DNA of 64,000 nt. Source: Enterococcus sp. DIV0660C (GTDB lineage Bacteria; Bacillota; Bacilli; Lactobacillales; Enterococcaceae). Below, one piece after another: positions 25,826 to 35,423 of this stretch. A model generated the notes under the pieces. That model was not told the origin of the DNA. It did not search any database and saw only the letters and a list, made by a program, of their open reading frames with translations. The position numbers and the translations under genes were made by a program. The stretch covers positions 1 through 64,000 of the forward strand of contig NZ_JAFLWA010000023.1 in the NCBI RefSeq assembly GCF_017316125.1, given 5' to 3'. Numbering within the stretch: the stretch's first letter is position 1; every line of letters starts with the position of its first letter.

Positions 25826-26893
25826 ATGACTAAACAGATCACCGATGTGACAAAAGAAAGCTGGATTCTAGAGACATTCCCAGAATGGGGCACTTATTTA
25901 AATGAAGAAATTGAAAGAGAAGAAGTAAAACAAGGAACGTTTGCAATGTGGTGGCTAGGCTGTACAGGTATTTGGCTAAAGAGTGATGCAGGTACCAATA
26001 TCTTATGTGATTTATGGTGCGGGACGGGGAAACGCAGTCATGGAAACAGTAAGATGAAAAAAGGCCATCAAATGATGCGAATGAGTGGTGTGCAAAAAAT
26101 GCAGCCCAACTTACGGACACAACCATTCGTAATCGATCCATTTGAAATCAAAAATGTAAACGCTTTAGTTGTTACGCATATCCATTCCGATCATTTGGAT
26201 ATCAATACAGCGGCAGCAGTCCATCAAAACTGTCCCACAGCAAAATTTATTGGACCTAAGGAAGTAGTGCATACTTGGTTGAAGTGGGGAATTCCAAAAG
26301 AAAAAACGATGATTGTTAAGCCTGGGGATGAAGTGAAAATCAATGATATCACGATTGTTGCGTTAGAGGCTTTCGATCGTACGGCATTAGTTACCTGTGA
26401 AGATCCAGAAGTAACATTAAAAGGAACGATGCCACAAGACATGGATGAGATCGCTGTGAATTATTTATTTGAAACATCAGGAGGTAATCTTTATCACGCA
26501 GGAGATTCACATTATTCAAATTTATTCGCCAAGCATGGGAATGAACATGAAATTGATGTTTGCCTGGGAGCATATGGAGAAAATCCTCGTGGTATCACTG
26601 ATAAAGTAACCTCTGTTGATATGTTACGAATGGCAGAGTCTTTAAATGCGAAAGTAGTTATTCCAGTTCACTATGATATCTGGGCAAACTTTATGGCTGA
26701 TCCAAAAGAAATTACTGAGATTTGGAAATTTAAAAAAGATCGTTTGAAATATGCGTTCAAACCTTACATCTGGCAAGTTGGAGGTAAGTTTACTTATCCA
26801 ACAAATAAGGATGATTTGGAATTTAATTTTTACCGCGGCTTTGACGATGTATTTACTGTAGAAAACGATACACCATTTCCATCATTCCTATAG
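25826..26893 (+). CDS. ulaG: L-ascorbate-6-phosphate lactonase
   Basis: 355-aa metallo-beta-lactamase-fold enzyme that opens the lactone ring of L-ascorbate-6-phosphate to 3-keto-L-gulonate-6-phosphate. The metal motif HIHSDHLD is near residue 115. [20 protein letters not shown] and [11 protein letters not shown] are typical of UlaG. ATG 25826 is chosen because GGAG lies 8 bases upstream; ATG 25820 is too close. The length agrees with the E. coli enzyme. It is first in the ula operon here, while the PTS genes follow. Confidence 0.92.
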   Translation: MTKQITDVTKESWILETFPEWGTYLNEEIEREEVKQGTFAMWWLGCTGIWLKSDAGTNILCDLWCGTGKRSHGNSKMKKGHQMMRMSGVQKMQPNLRTQPFVIDPFEIKNVNALVVTHIHSDHLDINTAAAVHQNCPTAKFIGPKEVVHTWLKWGIPKEKTMIVKPGDEVKINDITIVALEAFDRTALVTCEDPEVTLKGTMPQDMDEIAVNYLFETSGGNLYHAGDSHYSNLFAKHGNEHEIDVCLGAYGENPRGITDKVTSVDMLRMAESLNAKVVIPVHYDIWANFMADPKEITEIWKFKKDRLKYAFKPYIWQVGGKFTYPTNKDDLEFNFYRGFDDVFTVENDTPFPSFL

Positions 26894-26910
26894 AAAAGAG
26901 GTAAAACAGC

Positions 26911-27369
26911 ATGCTGAACTATTTTTTCGATAATGACTTGGTAAAATATTCCGATAAAAAAATCACTGATTGGAAAGAAGCAATTAATGAAAGCTGCCAA
27001 CTATTATTAGATAAACAACTAATTGATCAAACCTATATTGATGAAATCATTCATTGTGTCGAAGAATATGGTCCTTACATCGTCATTGTTCCACAAGTTG
27101 CTATGCCACATTCTTCTGAAAAAAGTCGAGGCGTGTTTGGTACAGCTATCTCATTTACAAAGATGCAGGATCCCATTCAGTTTGAAAGTGACGGTGAAGA
27201 GAAATCAGCAATTTTATTTTTTACTTTAGCAGCTAAAAACCCAAAAGAACACGTGGAAAACATTCAACGTTTATCTGAGTTATTGATGACAGATGGTTTG
27301 ATTGACCGGTTAGCAGCAACTCATTCGCTTGAGGAATATCAAATGGTGATGCAAGAGTACAAGTTATAG
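26911..27369 (+). CDS. ulaC: Ascorbate PTS EIIA
   Basis: 152-aa cytoplasmic EIIA of the mannitol/fructose fold used by ascorbate PTS. The phosphorylated histidine is in VAMPHSSEKSRG near residue 67. It passes phosphate from HPr to UlaB. It lies 17 bp after ulaG and 11 bp before ulaA. Confidence 0.88.
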   Translation: MLNYFFDNDLVKYSDKKITDWKEAINESCQLLLDKQLIDQTYIDEIIHCVEEYGPYIVIVPQVAMPHSSEKSRGVFGTAISFTKMQDPIQFESDGEEKSAILFFTLAAKNPKEHVENIQRLSELLMTDGLIDRLAATHSLEEYQMVMQEYKL

Positions 27370-27380
27370 GAGGAAAAGTG

Positions 27381-28871
27381 ATGGCGGACTTTTTATTAAA
27401 TATTTGGACATATTTTGCAACAAACATCTTAACTCAGCCAGCATATCTCATTGGTTTTATTGTTCTGCTGGGCTATCTTTTATTAAAACGACCATTATAT
27501 GAGTGCCTTGCGGGTTTCCTTAAAGCTACGGTTGGTTACTTCATTTTGACGGTTGGTTCTGGAGGATTAGTCAACAACTTTCGACCAATTTTAGTTGGTT
27601 TAAAAGAGCGATTTAACTTGGATGCAATGGTTACCGATCCATATTTTGGTCAAAATGCAGTAGATGCAGGGTTAATGGAAACTTTTGGTCGAACGTTTGG
27701 CGATGTGATGATCTTGTTATTGATTGCTTTTGTCATGAATATTTTACTTGTACGTTTTCAAAAATATACGAAGTTGCGCTCAGTCTTTACCACTGGAAAT
27801 GTCCAGATTCAACAGTCTGCAACAGCATTCTGGATTTTGCTGTTCTGTTTTCCAGATTTAGGCAGAATCCAAGTCTTGATTTTTATGGGCCTGATTCTAG
27901 GGTGTTACTGGGCCGTTGCCTCTAATTTAACAGTTGGAATTACGCAAGAATTGACAGAAGGTGCTGGTTTTGCCGTGGCGCATCAACAAATGTTTGGGAT
28001 TTTTATCTTTGCCAAGTTAGCTGAATGGATGAAAAAGCATGATAAGAGAAAAAATAAATCCAAAAAAGTTGATAAAAAAATAGAAGATATGGAATTACCA
28101 GGATTCTTGTCAATTTTCAATGAAAACATGGTAGCAACTTCTTTATTAATGCTTTTCTTCTTTGGCATTATCTTATTGGTCTTAGGGCAAGATTATTTAA
28201 TCCAAGCTGAGTTTATGCAAGAGGGTCAAAGCTTCTTATTCTATATTATGACAACATCACTAAACTTCGCAGTTTATCTTGCTATTTTACAATTAGGTGT
28301 CCGGACATTCGTTGATGAGCTGACACAATCCTTCCAAGGAATTTCAAATACAATTTTACCGGGAGCAGTACCGGGAATTGATGTCGCTGCTACGTTTGGT
28401 TTTGGTTCACCAAATGCTGTAACGATTGGCTTTTTATTCGGCGCTTTAGGTCAATTCTTGATGATTGCTTTACTCATTTTGTTTAAGTCACCAACCATTG
28501 TGATTGCAGGATTTATCCCACTGTTCTTTGACAATGCAGTAATCGCTGTTTTTGCTAACAATCGTGGAGGGTTTAAAGCCGCTTGTCTTTTCCCATTCAT
28601 TTCTGGAATTATTCAAGTTGGTGGATCTGCCATTTTTGCCACATGGATTGGTATGTCCAAATTTGGTGGGTATATTGGAATGTTTGACTGGGCTACAGCA
28701 TGGCCGCTCTTTACAATTATCATGAAGGTTTTAGGATATGTTGGAATTGCCATAGTTGTGATTGGTTTGTTGATTATTCCGCAATTGCAATACCGTAAAA
28801 ATCCAGATGGGTACTTTATGATTGTCGATGATTACGAACAATATGCAGAAAAATATCAAGAACAAAACTAA
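27381..28871 (+). CDS. ulaA: Ascorbate PTS permease EIIC
   Basis: 496-aa membrane transporter of the UlaA/SgaT family, about eleven hydrophobic segments. AGGAGG lies 6 bases before ATG 27381 (GTG 27378 is possible). Conserved family stretches include GFLKATVGYFILTVGSGGLV near the N terminus and ILPGAVPGIDVAATFGFGSP in the second half. A lysine-rich cytoplasmic loop (KKHDKRKNKSKKVDKKIEDM) lies mid-protein. It takes up L-ascorbate while UlaB phosphorylates it. Confidence 0.9.
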   Translation: MADFLLNIWTYFATNILTQPAYLIGFIVLLGYLLLKRPLYECLAGFLKATVGYFILTVGSGGLVNNFRPILVGLKERFNLDAMVTDPYFGQNAVDAGLMETFGRTFGDVMILLLIAFVMNILLVRFQKYTKLRSVFTTGNVQIQQSATAFWILLFCFPDLGRIQVLIFMGLILGCYWAVASNLTVGITQELTEGAGFAVAHQQMFGIFIFAKLAEWMKKHDKRKNKSKKVDKKIEDMELPGFLSIFNENMVATSLLMLFFFGIILLVLGQDYLIQAEFMQEGQSFLFYIMTTSLNFAVYLAILQLGVRTFVDELTQSFQGISNTILPGAVPGIDVAATFGFGSPNAVTIGFLFGALGQFLMIALLILFKSPTIVIAGFIPLFFDNAVIAVFANNRGGFKAACLFPFISGIIQVGGSAIFATWIGMSKFGGYIGMFDWATAWPLFTIIMKVLGYVGIAIVVIGLLIIPQLQYRKNPDGYFMIVDDYEQYAEKYQEQN

Positions 28872-28913
28872 GTAAATAAGGAAAACAAAGTGAACATTTA
28901 GGAGGAAATCAAA

Positions 28914-29213
28914 ATGAGAATTTTAGTATCTTGCGCAAATGGATCAGGAACAAGTTTGATGATGATGAGAAGTGTGGAAAAGGCGATGAAAGAATTAAGT
29001 ATACCGATCACTAAAATTCATCATTGTTCCATTTCAGAAGGAAAAAGTTCTGCGACACAATATGATGTAGTTTTTACACCAGTAAACTTTTTGACTATGT
29101 TTGCTCAAGCGCAGAAGAAGGGGATCACCGTTATTGGAATCAAAAATGTCATGTCAGCCAAAGAAATCAGTGAAAAATTTGCTGAGTCAGAACTCTATCA
29201 AAAAACTAAATAA
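28914..29213 (+). CDS. ulaB: Ascorbate PTS EIIB
   Basis: 99-aa EIIB of the lactose/cellobiose-like fold. The phosphorylated Cys7 is in MRILVSCANGSGTSL. It transfers phosphate from UlaC to incoming ascorbate. GGAGG precedes the ATG. It lies between ulaA and ulaD in the same operon. Confidence 0.9.
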   Translation: MRILVSCANGSGTSLMMMRSVEKAMKELSIPITKIHHCSISEGKSSATQYDVVFTPVNFLTMFAQAQKKGITVIGIKNVMSAKEISEKFAESELYQKTK

Positions 29214-29227
29214 AGGAGCACAACAAA

Positions 29228-29869
29228 ATGAGTAGACCAACATTACAAATTGCTTTAGATCACAATCATTTGGAACATGCGTTAGCAGACGTTATCAAAG
29301 TTGGAAAAATCGTCGATATTATTGAAATTGGAACAATTTTATGCTTGCAAGAGGGATGGAAAGCGATTAGTTGCATCCGTAGTATGTTTCCAGAAAAAAC
29401 AATCGTGGCTGATACAAAATGTGCGGATGCAGGTGGAACCGTGGCTAGAAATGTTGCGAAAGCTGGTGCTGATTTCATGACTGTTATCTGTTGCGCCACA
29501 ATTCCTACTATGGAGGCTGCCCAAAAAGAAGTTAAAGAACTACAAGTAGAGCTATATGGTGACTGGACTTATCAACAAGCAACCGAGTGGCGACAAATTG
29601 GTATTAAACAAGTAATTTATCATCAAAGTCGAGATGCATTATTTTCTGGTGAAACTTGGAGTGAAAAAGATTTGTCAAAAGTCAAAACATTGATTGAAAT
29701 GGGATTTGATGTATCTGTTACGGGAGGCTTAACCATTAGTACACTTCAATTATTTTCCGGAATCGATGTCTCTAATTTTATTGCTGGGAGAGGAATTTCT
29801 GATACAACTGATCCAGTTAAGGCTGCAAATGACTTCAAAAAAGAAATCATTCGTATTTGGGGGGAATAG
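29228..29869 (+). CDS. ulaD: 3-keto-L-gulonate-6-phosphate decarboxylase
   Basis: 213-aa TIM-barrel enzyme of the orotidine-phosphate-decarboxylase superfamily giving L-xylulose-5-phosphate and CO2. Family motifs are IIEIGTILCLQEGWKAI, the metal/catalytic DTKCADAGGTVARN, VICCATIPTMEAA and the phosphate loop VTGGL near 172. Length is normal. Overlap-close spacing puts it in the ula operon, just upstream of ulaE. Confidence 0.92.
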   Translation: MSRPTLQIALDHNHLEHALADVIKVGKIVDIIEIGTILCLQEGWKAISCIRSMFPEKTIVADTKCADAGGTVARNVAKAGADFMTVICCATIPTMEAAQKEVKELQVELYGDWTYQQATEWRQIGIKQVIYHQSRDALFSGETWSEKDLSKVKTLIEMGFDVSVTGGLTISTLQLFSGIDVSNFIAGRGISDTTDPVKAANDFKKEIIRIWGE

Positions 29870-29871
29870 TC

Positions 29872-30732
29872 ATGGCTCAAATCGGCATCTATGAAAAAGC
29901 TCTACCTAAAAATATCTCTTGGAAAGAACGTTTTGAATTGGCAAAGGAAATGGGATTTTCCTTTATTGAAATGTCTATTGATGAAACAGATGCGCGTTTA
30001 GCTCGTCTGGATTGGCCTACTGAAATGATTGCTAAACTACGTGAAGAGATGTTGGAGACAGACATCCGAATCCATTCGATTTGCCTAAGTGGTCATCGAA
30101 GATTTCCTTTTGGCTCTGCAAGCATAGCAAATCAAAAAAAAGCAAAAGCAATCATGCAAAAAGCAATCAAGCTGGCTCACAACTTAAATGTCAAGATTAT
30201 CCAAGTAGCAGGATATGATGTTTACTATGAAAAAAAATCAATGTTCTCACGAGAAGCTTTCATTGATGGCCTGAAAGAAAGTATCAAAATGGCTTCGGAA
30301 TATGGTGTCCTTCTTTCCATTGAGATTATGGATGATCCATTTATGAATTCAATGACTAAATTTTTGGAAATAAAACAACAAATTCACTCGCCTTATTTAC
30401 AAGTATATCCTGATTTAGGCAATCTTTCCGCGTGGCCGGAGAACAATCCGAGTGTTGAGTTGGAGCGAGGAATTGACTACATTACCGCTATTCATTTAAA
30501 AGATACGTACCCATTAACTCAAGATTTCCCGGGACAATTTCGTGATGTACCATTTGGTCAAGGGTGTGTTGACTTCTTAGGTTTATTAAAGACGCTTAAA
30601 CGATTAGAGTATGATGGGACCTTTTTGATTGAAATGTGGAGTGAAACAAACCCTGATTTTAAGAAAGAAATTGAAGCAGCAAAAAGCTATCTTTATCCAA
30701 AGTTAAAGGAGGCAGGTTATGTTATCGCATGA
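29872..30732 (+). CDS. ulaE: L-ribulose-5-phosphate 3-epimerase (UlaE type)
   Basis: 286-aa TIM-barrel epimerase converting L-xylulose-5-phosphate to L-ribulose-5-phosphate. ATG 29872 follows GGGGGGA by about 6 bases. Motifs include GFSFIEMSIDETDARLARLD, ICLSGHRRFPFGS, LSIEIMDDPFMNS and HLKDTYPLT. Its end overlaps ulaF by 14 bases, implying coupled translation. Confidence 0.92.
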   Translation: MAQIGIYEKALPKNISWKERFELAKEMGFSFIEMSIDETDARLARLDWPTEMIAKLREEMLETDIRIHSICLSGHRRFPFGSASIANQKKAKAIMQKAIKLAHNLNVKIIQVAGYDVYYEKKSMFSREAFIDGLKESIKMASEYGVLLSIEIMDDPFMNSMTKFLEIKQQIHSPYLQVYPDLGNLSAWPENNPSVELERGIDYITAIHLKDTYPLTQDFPGQFRDVPFGQGCVDFLGLLKTLKRLEYDGTFLIEMWSETNPDFKKEIEAAKSYLYPKLKEAGYVIA

Positions 30733-31435
30733 GCTGATCATCAAAGAAATGAAACAACGTGTGTATGAAGCTAATCTAAAACTGCCTCAATACGGATTAG
30801 TGAAATTAACATGGGGTAATGTGAGTGAAATTAATCGCGCACTTGGTGTAATCGTGATCAAACCAAGCGGGGTAAATTATGAAGAAATGACAGTAAATCA
30901 AATGGTTGTTACAGACTTGGCTGGAAATTTGTTAGAGGAGGATAGCATGAAACCATCTTCCGACTTGCCAACACATATAGTTTTGTACGAAGCTTTTGAA
31001 CAAGTTAATGCGATCGTTCATACACACTCGACGAACGCTGTGATGTGGGCACAAGCTGGTCGAGACTTACCCGCTTATGGAACGACGCATGCAGATGCTT
31101 TTTACGGAACAATTCCTTGCACGCGCCAATTGACGAAAGCAGAAGTCAAAGAAGCCTATGAAAAAAATACAGGCTGTGTCATTATTGAGGCCTTCCAAGA
31201 AAGAAAGTTACAAGCAACTGAAATTCCTGGTGTATTCGTTTATGGACATGGTCCATTTACTTGGGGAGAGACACCTGCGAAAGCTGTAGAAAATAGTTTG
31301 ATTTTAGATGAGATTTGTTTGATGGCGAAAGAAAATGAAAAAATCAATCCAGAAATTCAGGAAATCCCACACTATTTGTTGGATAAACATTATTATCGTA
31401 AACACGGTATCCATGCCTATTACGGACAAAAATAG
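30719..31435 (+). CDS. ulaF: L-ribulose-5-phosphate 4-epimerase
   Basis: 238-aa class II aldolase/AraD-fold zinc enzyme giving D-xylulose-5-phosphate for the pentose phosphate pathway. The zinc histidines are in VHTHSTNAVMWAQ and in YGHGPFTWG. TWGNVSEINRA and KPSGVNYEEM are the sugar-phosphate loops. AAAGGAGG in the end of ulaE is its ribosome site. It could serve arabinose use in other contexts, but here it completes the ascorbate path. Confidence 0.92.
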   Translation: MLSHELIIKEMKQRVYEANLKLPQYGLVKLTWGNVSEINRALGVIVIKPSGVNYEEMTVNQMVVTDLAGNLLEEDSMKPSSDLPTHIVLYEAFEQVNAIVHTHSTNAVMWAQAGRDLPAYGTTHADAFYGTIPCTRQLTKAEVKEAYEKNTGCVIIEAFQERKLQATEIPGVFVYGHGPFTWGETPAKAVENSLILDEICLMAKENEKINPEIQEIPHYLLDKHYYRKHGIHAYYGQK

Positions 31436-31436
31436 C

Positions 31437-31470
31437 AAAAGCGATCAATCAATTGATTGATCGCTTTTAT
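31437..31470 (+). terminator. Terminator of the ula operon
   Basis: Perfect palindrome AAAAGCGATCAATCAA / TTGATTGATCGCTTTT, 16-bp stem. Confidence 0.9.
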
Positions 31471-31713
31471 GATTTCTTTTAGTTGTAGGAAGTCTTATTT
31501 ATCTTGTGTGTATGCCCACGAAATATGCCGCAAAAGAATAGCCAAAAATATAGGTTGCAACAATACTATCTAAGTTATTCCATTTATAACATATATGGTT
31601 GTCATCAATCAAAAAATTGTTGTATTGCTACACAAAAAAGGAAAGGGTAACAAAAACATGCTACTATTTTTATGTAGTCAGAGTCGTTATTCAAAAATAG
31701 AGGAGGAATCTTA

Positions 31714-32313
31714 ATGAAAAAAGGAGTCAAGGCAGGGCTAGCAACTTTCACGATTGTGGTATTTGGAATTGTAAGCGGTAATCAAACAGTGGCGGCGAGC
31801 GCGAATGATGCTGGAGCGAAATACGATGATAAACTCGTTACAATCCAGAGTGTCTTAGATCCTTGGTGGGTCGTTGATTATGACATAGAAACTTCAGAAA
31901 TATCGACAGATTTGAGCCAAAAAATTGATAGTCAAAAATGGCTCATGTCCTATAATGAACAAGAAGATGCTTATTCTATTTCTTCGCACTATGTTCCTGC
32001 TGTATTCGATGAAGATGAACCATGGAGATATCCTAAATATTTAATCGCATCTTCTGTGAAAGATGCTCAAGGTAATGAGGTTATCAATACAGAAATAGAG
32101 TATCCTAATGAACGAAGCTTCTGGCGATTAGTTGAAGATGATGTACATAAGGATAAGGAAGTTTATTACTTAGAAAGCCTTTATAATGGTAAAGTAATGG
32201 ACGCGCCAAAGTTACATTTGGGAAAAAATCATCAGTTGATTACATTCCCAAAAAATGGTGGAGATAATCAAAAATGGCACATTCAAGTTGAGAAAGCTGT
32301 CAATCAAAATTAA
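31714..32313 (+). CDS. Secreted small protein with ricin-type QxW motifs
   Basis: 199-aa exported protein. The signal peptide has a KKGVK start, a hydrophobic core and probable cleavage after TVAASA. The mature part has three similar units with tryptophan motifs: DSQKWLMSYNEQEDAYSISS, ERSFWRLVEDD and DNQKWHIQVE. QKW followed by beta strands is the pattern of ricin-like beta-trefoil lectins. There is no lipobox or sorting signal, so it is likely released. AGAGGAGG precedes the ATG. It is a single gene between two sugar operons. The lectin call is an inference from a weak motif. Confidence 0.65.
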   Translation: MKKGVKAGLATFTIVVFGIVSGNQTVAASANDAGAKYDDKLVTIQSVLDPWWVVDYDIETSEISTDLSQKIDSQKWLMSYNEQEDAYSISSHYVPAVFDEDEPWRYPKYLIASSVKDAQGNEVINTEIEYPNERSFWRLVEDDVHKDKEVYYLESLYNGKVMDAPKLHLGKNHQLITFPKNGGDNQKWHIQVEKAVNQN

Positions 32314-32372
32314 GTTGAAATTTTATTACACAAAAAAATATACTTGAATAACGAACGATGATTTGTAAAAAA

Positions 32373-32443
32373 GCAGAGTGCTGTTTCATGAATCCCTAGA
32401 CTTTTGCTTTAGGTTATTCATTCATGAAACAACACTCTTTTTA
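32373..32443. terminator. Long bidirectional terminator hairpin
   Basis: AGAGTGCTGTTTCATGAAT pairs with ATTCATGAAACAACACTCT, one mismatch, between convergent genes; T run on both sides. Confidence 0.75.
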
Positions 32444-34351
32444 GTAACGAATAGTGGATAAAAACAGTTCAAAATTTTGCGCGTCAGCTATCTTTTGCTG
32501 TAGTTTTTGATTTTCAACTAGATCAGATAAATATTCAAAAAAAACTTGGAGTTGCTCTTTATCTTCTTCAGCAACTGCCAGCAGAAAAATAATTTTGACT
32601 GTTGCAGTTTGACGCCAGACAATCGGTTCTTTCGAGATATAAACAAAAATTTTTGTTTGCTGGATCGACGCATCGATTGCATGAGGAATGGCAATCAAAT
32701 TCGTGATATTCGTGGGTGCAATTTGCTCTCGTTCAATCACTTTTACAATAAAATCTTCAGATACAATTTCTTGTTCTTGTAAAATCGTTCCGATTGACTG
32801 GATTAATTCGTCCCGTGTAATTTGTTGATTGTTGACGACAAATAAACTTGGATCAAACAGGCTTAAAAAATGGCGTTTTTCTTCTTCCTCCGCTAAAAGT
32901 TTTTCAATTTTCTCCATTCCTTGTTTGATATCTAAAAAATCGATCTGGATAACAGGAATTTGTTTATTTTTAAGTGGAACTGTTGAGATGAGAAAATCAA
33001 CAGTTGTTAGTTTTTTTGTTTGATAAGCTGCGTAAGAAATAGTATCAACGATTTCTAACTGATCAGCAAAACGCTTCTTTAACATCGCTTCAATCAGTCG
33101 ACTAGTCGAGACACCTTGACCACAGACAACCAAAATTCGTTTTTTATCTGTTGTGTGTGCTTTTTTTCGTTCGATAGCTGCTGCAATGTGCAAAGCTAGG
33201 TAACCAATGTCATCTTCTGTGAACTCAAAAGTGCTTAGCCATTTACTATTGTTTGTTGCCAAAACTGCTAGCTCAAACGCATACGAAAAATTCTTTTTGA
33301 TCTCCGATAATAGGGGATTTTTTTTATTTTTCATAATCTCCTTTAATGTCAGATAACTAGAAAAATGGGTAAAGAGATCCTTTCGTAAAATGTCATCTTG
33401 TTGCAGATCTTCACCAATCATTTCGTTAATTTCCATCAACATCTGGTCAATGAATTGATAGATTTTAGTTGTTTGACTACTAGAATGTTGTGGCTGTTGT
33501 AAATCTAAAAACAGATGATTCTGTAGCCAAATTTCGTCTTGAAGATCAAATCTGACTTGATTCTTTTTTTCAATAGCTGCTAAAAGTTTTCTGATTGAAG
33601 ATTGAATCTTTTCATCGATGACAAAAAAACTGGAAACGGATTCAAGATGATGCTGATTTTTGACTCGAAGAATAGCAATTGCTAAGTGAATAACAAAGTT
33701 TTTTCGATGATAGTCAGAAATTTTATACAGATCAGGTGGAAAAAAATCTGTTACTAATTGAGATAGTTCGACTAAGTTGATTTCGTGAAACAGTTCGTAT
33801 TCATCTCGTGAAAATTGTGAGATATAGCTCTCAAAGTTTTTTTCAATCAATTGATCTGAGATTACTTGACGAATAGCTGATTCTTCCCCCATGATTTTGT
33901 ACCCAATATTAACTTTTGAAGTGATTTTGACGTCGTAAGAAGCAAGTAATAAACGAAGCTGGCGAATATAACCTAAGATCGTCGTTCGTCCGACATATAA
34001 TTGATTGCACAGTTCGTCTAGTGATTTTTCTTGCTCTGAGAATAAGAATAAAAACAATAATTGCCTGATTCGGTCTTCAGAAGTTTCTAATTGGTGGGAT
34101 GGTGTAGTTGATTGTGAATGTAGCTCAGTAAATAGTTCTTGAACATTTTCTTTGTGTAACATTTCGTATCCCACGCCTCTTTTGAGCACGATTGTTGTAT
34201 CATATTTTGATAGAAAATCATTTAGTTCTTTCACATCATTTCTGATTGTTCGCTTAGAAACCGAAAAATCAGAAGCTAGTTGTTCACTTGAACAATTTTT
34301 TTCGCTATAGAGTCGCTGAAACAACTGATTCAACCTCTTGTACGCAAACAT
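32441..34351 (-). CDS. PRD-containing transcriptional activator (LicR/MtlR type)
   Basis: 636-aa PTS-controlled regulator. Two helix-turn-helix domains lie in about 1-170 (CSSEQLASDFSVSKRTIRND, DELCNQLYVGRTTILGYI). Two PRD domains (about 180-400) are followed by an EIIB-like domain with VCGQGVSTSRLIEAM. A C-terminal EIIA domain has the phosphohistidine motif IAIPHAIDAS. GGGGGAG precedes the chosen ATG. It is divergent from the PTS genes at 34613 and surely controls them, with phosphorylation of its PRD/EII sites reporting substrate. The inducer is unknown. Confidence 0.88.
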   Translation of the reverse strand: MFAYKRLNQLFQRLYSEKNCSSEQLASDFSVSKRTIRNDVKELNDFLSKYDTTIVLKRGVGYEMLHKENVQELFTELHSQSTTPSHQLETSEDRIRQLLFLFLFSEQEKSLDELCNQLYVGRTTILGYIRQLRLLLASYDVKITSKVNIGYKIMGEESAIRQVISDQLIEKNFESYISQFSRDEYELFHEINLVELSQLVTDFFPPDLYKISDYHRKNFVIHLAIAILRVKNQHHLESVSSFFVIDEKIQSSIRKLLAAIEKKNQVRFDLQDEIWLQNHLFLDLQQPQHSSSQTTKIYQFIDQMLMEINEMIGEDLQQDDILRKDLFTHFSSYLTLKEIMKNKKNPLLSEIKKNFSYAFELAVLATNNSKWLSTFEFTEDDIGYLALHIAAAIERKKAHTTDKKRILVVCGQGVSTSRLIEAMLKKRFADQLEIVDTISYAAYQTKKLTTVDFLISTVPLKNKQIPVIQIDFLDIKQGMEKIEKLLAEEEEKRHFLSLFDPSLFVVNNQQITRDELIQSIGTILQEQEIVSEDFIVKVIEREQIAPTNITNLIAIPHAIDASIQQTKIFVYISKEPIVWRQTATVKIIFLLAVAEEDKEQLQVFFEYLSDLVENQKLQQKIADAQNFELFLSTIRY

Positions 34352-34464
34352 ACTTATCTCCCCCTTAATTGTTATCATATATAGGAATGATCTGAATTAC
34401 AATTGGCAGATTTAGGTAAGAAATCAAAAAGATAGAAAATGCTTACAATATCAAGGTACTATGA

Positions 34465-34519
34465 TTAGTTCAAAGCTGGTCGAATGATTTCCGTTTAATA
34501 AAGGAAATCCTTGAACTAA
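34465..34519. promoter_or_regulatory. Nested dyad between the PRD regulator and PTS operon
   Basis: An outer pair TTAGTTCAA (34465-34473) / TTGAACTAA (34511-34519) encloses an inner pair GATTTCC (34486-34492) / GGAAATC (34503-34509). Both are perfect inverted repeats. This is the likely activator site upstream of the PTS promoter. Confidence 0.55.
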
Positions 34520-34612
34520 AAAATTCATCTTTTTCCAGTTTGAAAGGGAAATAGAAGTGGTATCGAATGTATGCGATTTCATTTATAGTATGGATAGCAA
34601 GGAGGTAATCGA

Positions 34613-35080
34613 GTGAAAGAAATCAAACAGCACTATTTATGTGAAAAGCATCTGACATTCCAATCAAAAGTTGCTAACTGGGAAGAAGCAGTAAAGTTAG
34701 CCGCAGAACCTTTATTACAAGAGCGGATCATTGAAGAAAAGTATATTCAGGCAATGATCAAAAACGTTCGAGAAATGGGCTCGTACATGGTATTAGTACC
34801 ACGAGTTGCAATGCCTCATGCTCGACCAGAAGCGGGCGCTTTAGGAACAGGATTTAGTATTTTGAAATTAGCTGAGCCAATTTCTTTTGGCGATGCAAAA
34901 GAGGTGTATCTCATTATTTGTTTAGCAACGGATAATAATGAAGCGCATCTAGCAATGCTTCAAAAAATCTCCGCACTAATTGATGAAGAAGAAAAAGTTG
35001 ACGCATTATTAGAGACATCGACAAAAGCAGCATTTATAAAATTAGCAGAAAAGTTTATCAAAGAAGAGGAGGAATTTTAA
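34613..35080 (+). CDS. Ascorbate-family PTS EIIA
   Basis: 155-aa EIIA of the mannitol/fructose fold. It starts at GTG 34613 with AAGGAGG 7 bases upstream. The active histidine is in RVAMPHARPEAGAL near residue 65. Its stop overlaps the start of the EIIB gene by one base (TAATG). It is a paralogue of the EIIA in the ula operon, but here the permease feeds an aldolase rather than the ascorbate enzymes. Confidence 0.87.
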   Translation: MKEIKQHYLCEKHLTFQSKVANWEEAVKLAAEPLLQERIIEEKYIQAMIKNVREMGSYMVLVPRVAMPHARPEAGALGTGFSILKLAEPISFGDAKEVYLIICLATDNNEAHLAMLQKISALIDEEEKVDALLETSTKAAFIKLAEKFIKEEEEF

Positions 35081-35361
35081 TGATTAAAATTATTACAGTG
35101 TGTGGGAATGGAATTGGTAGTAGTAATTTATTGGCGATGAAAATCAATCAGATTGCCAAAAAGAATGGGTTTGAAGTTGATGCGAAATCCAGTGATTTTA
35201 ATGCAGCGTTAGGTGAAGAGCCTGATCTTTTTGTAACAGTCGATGAATTTGCCAAACAGTTTCCTGCAAACAAAAAAGTTGCTGTCGTTAGAAGTTACGC
35301 AGACAAGAAAAAAATTTCAGAAGATATTTTACCAGTATTAGAAGAACTAAGTAACAGATAA
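35080..35361 (+). CDS. Ascorbate-family PTS EIIB
   Basis: 93-aa EIIB. The phosphorylated Cys8 is in IITVCGNGIGSSNLLAMK. AGAGGAGG lies within the end of the EIIA gene. It is the middle of a compact EIIA-EIIB-EIIC set. Confidence 0.88.
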   Translation: MIKIITVCGNGIGSSNLLAMKINQIAKKNGFEVDAKSSDFNAALGEEPDLFVTVDEFAKQFPANKKVAVVRSYADKKKISEDILPVLEELSNR

Positions 35362-35423
35362 TCAATTATCTTATATGGCCGTATAAGAGGATTAAATAGA
35401 TCAATAAAACAGGAGGATTCATA

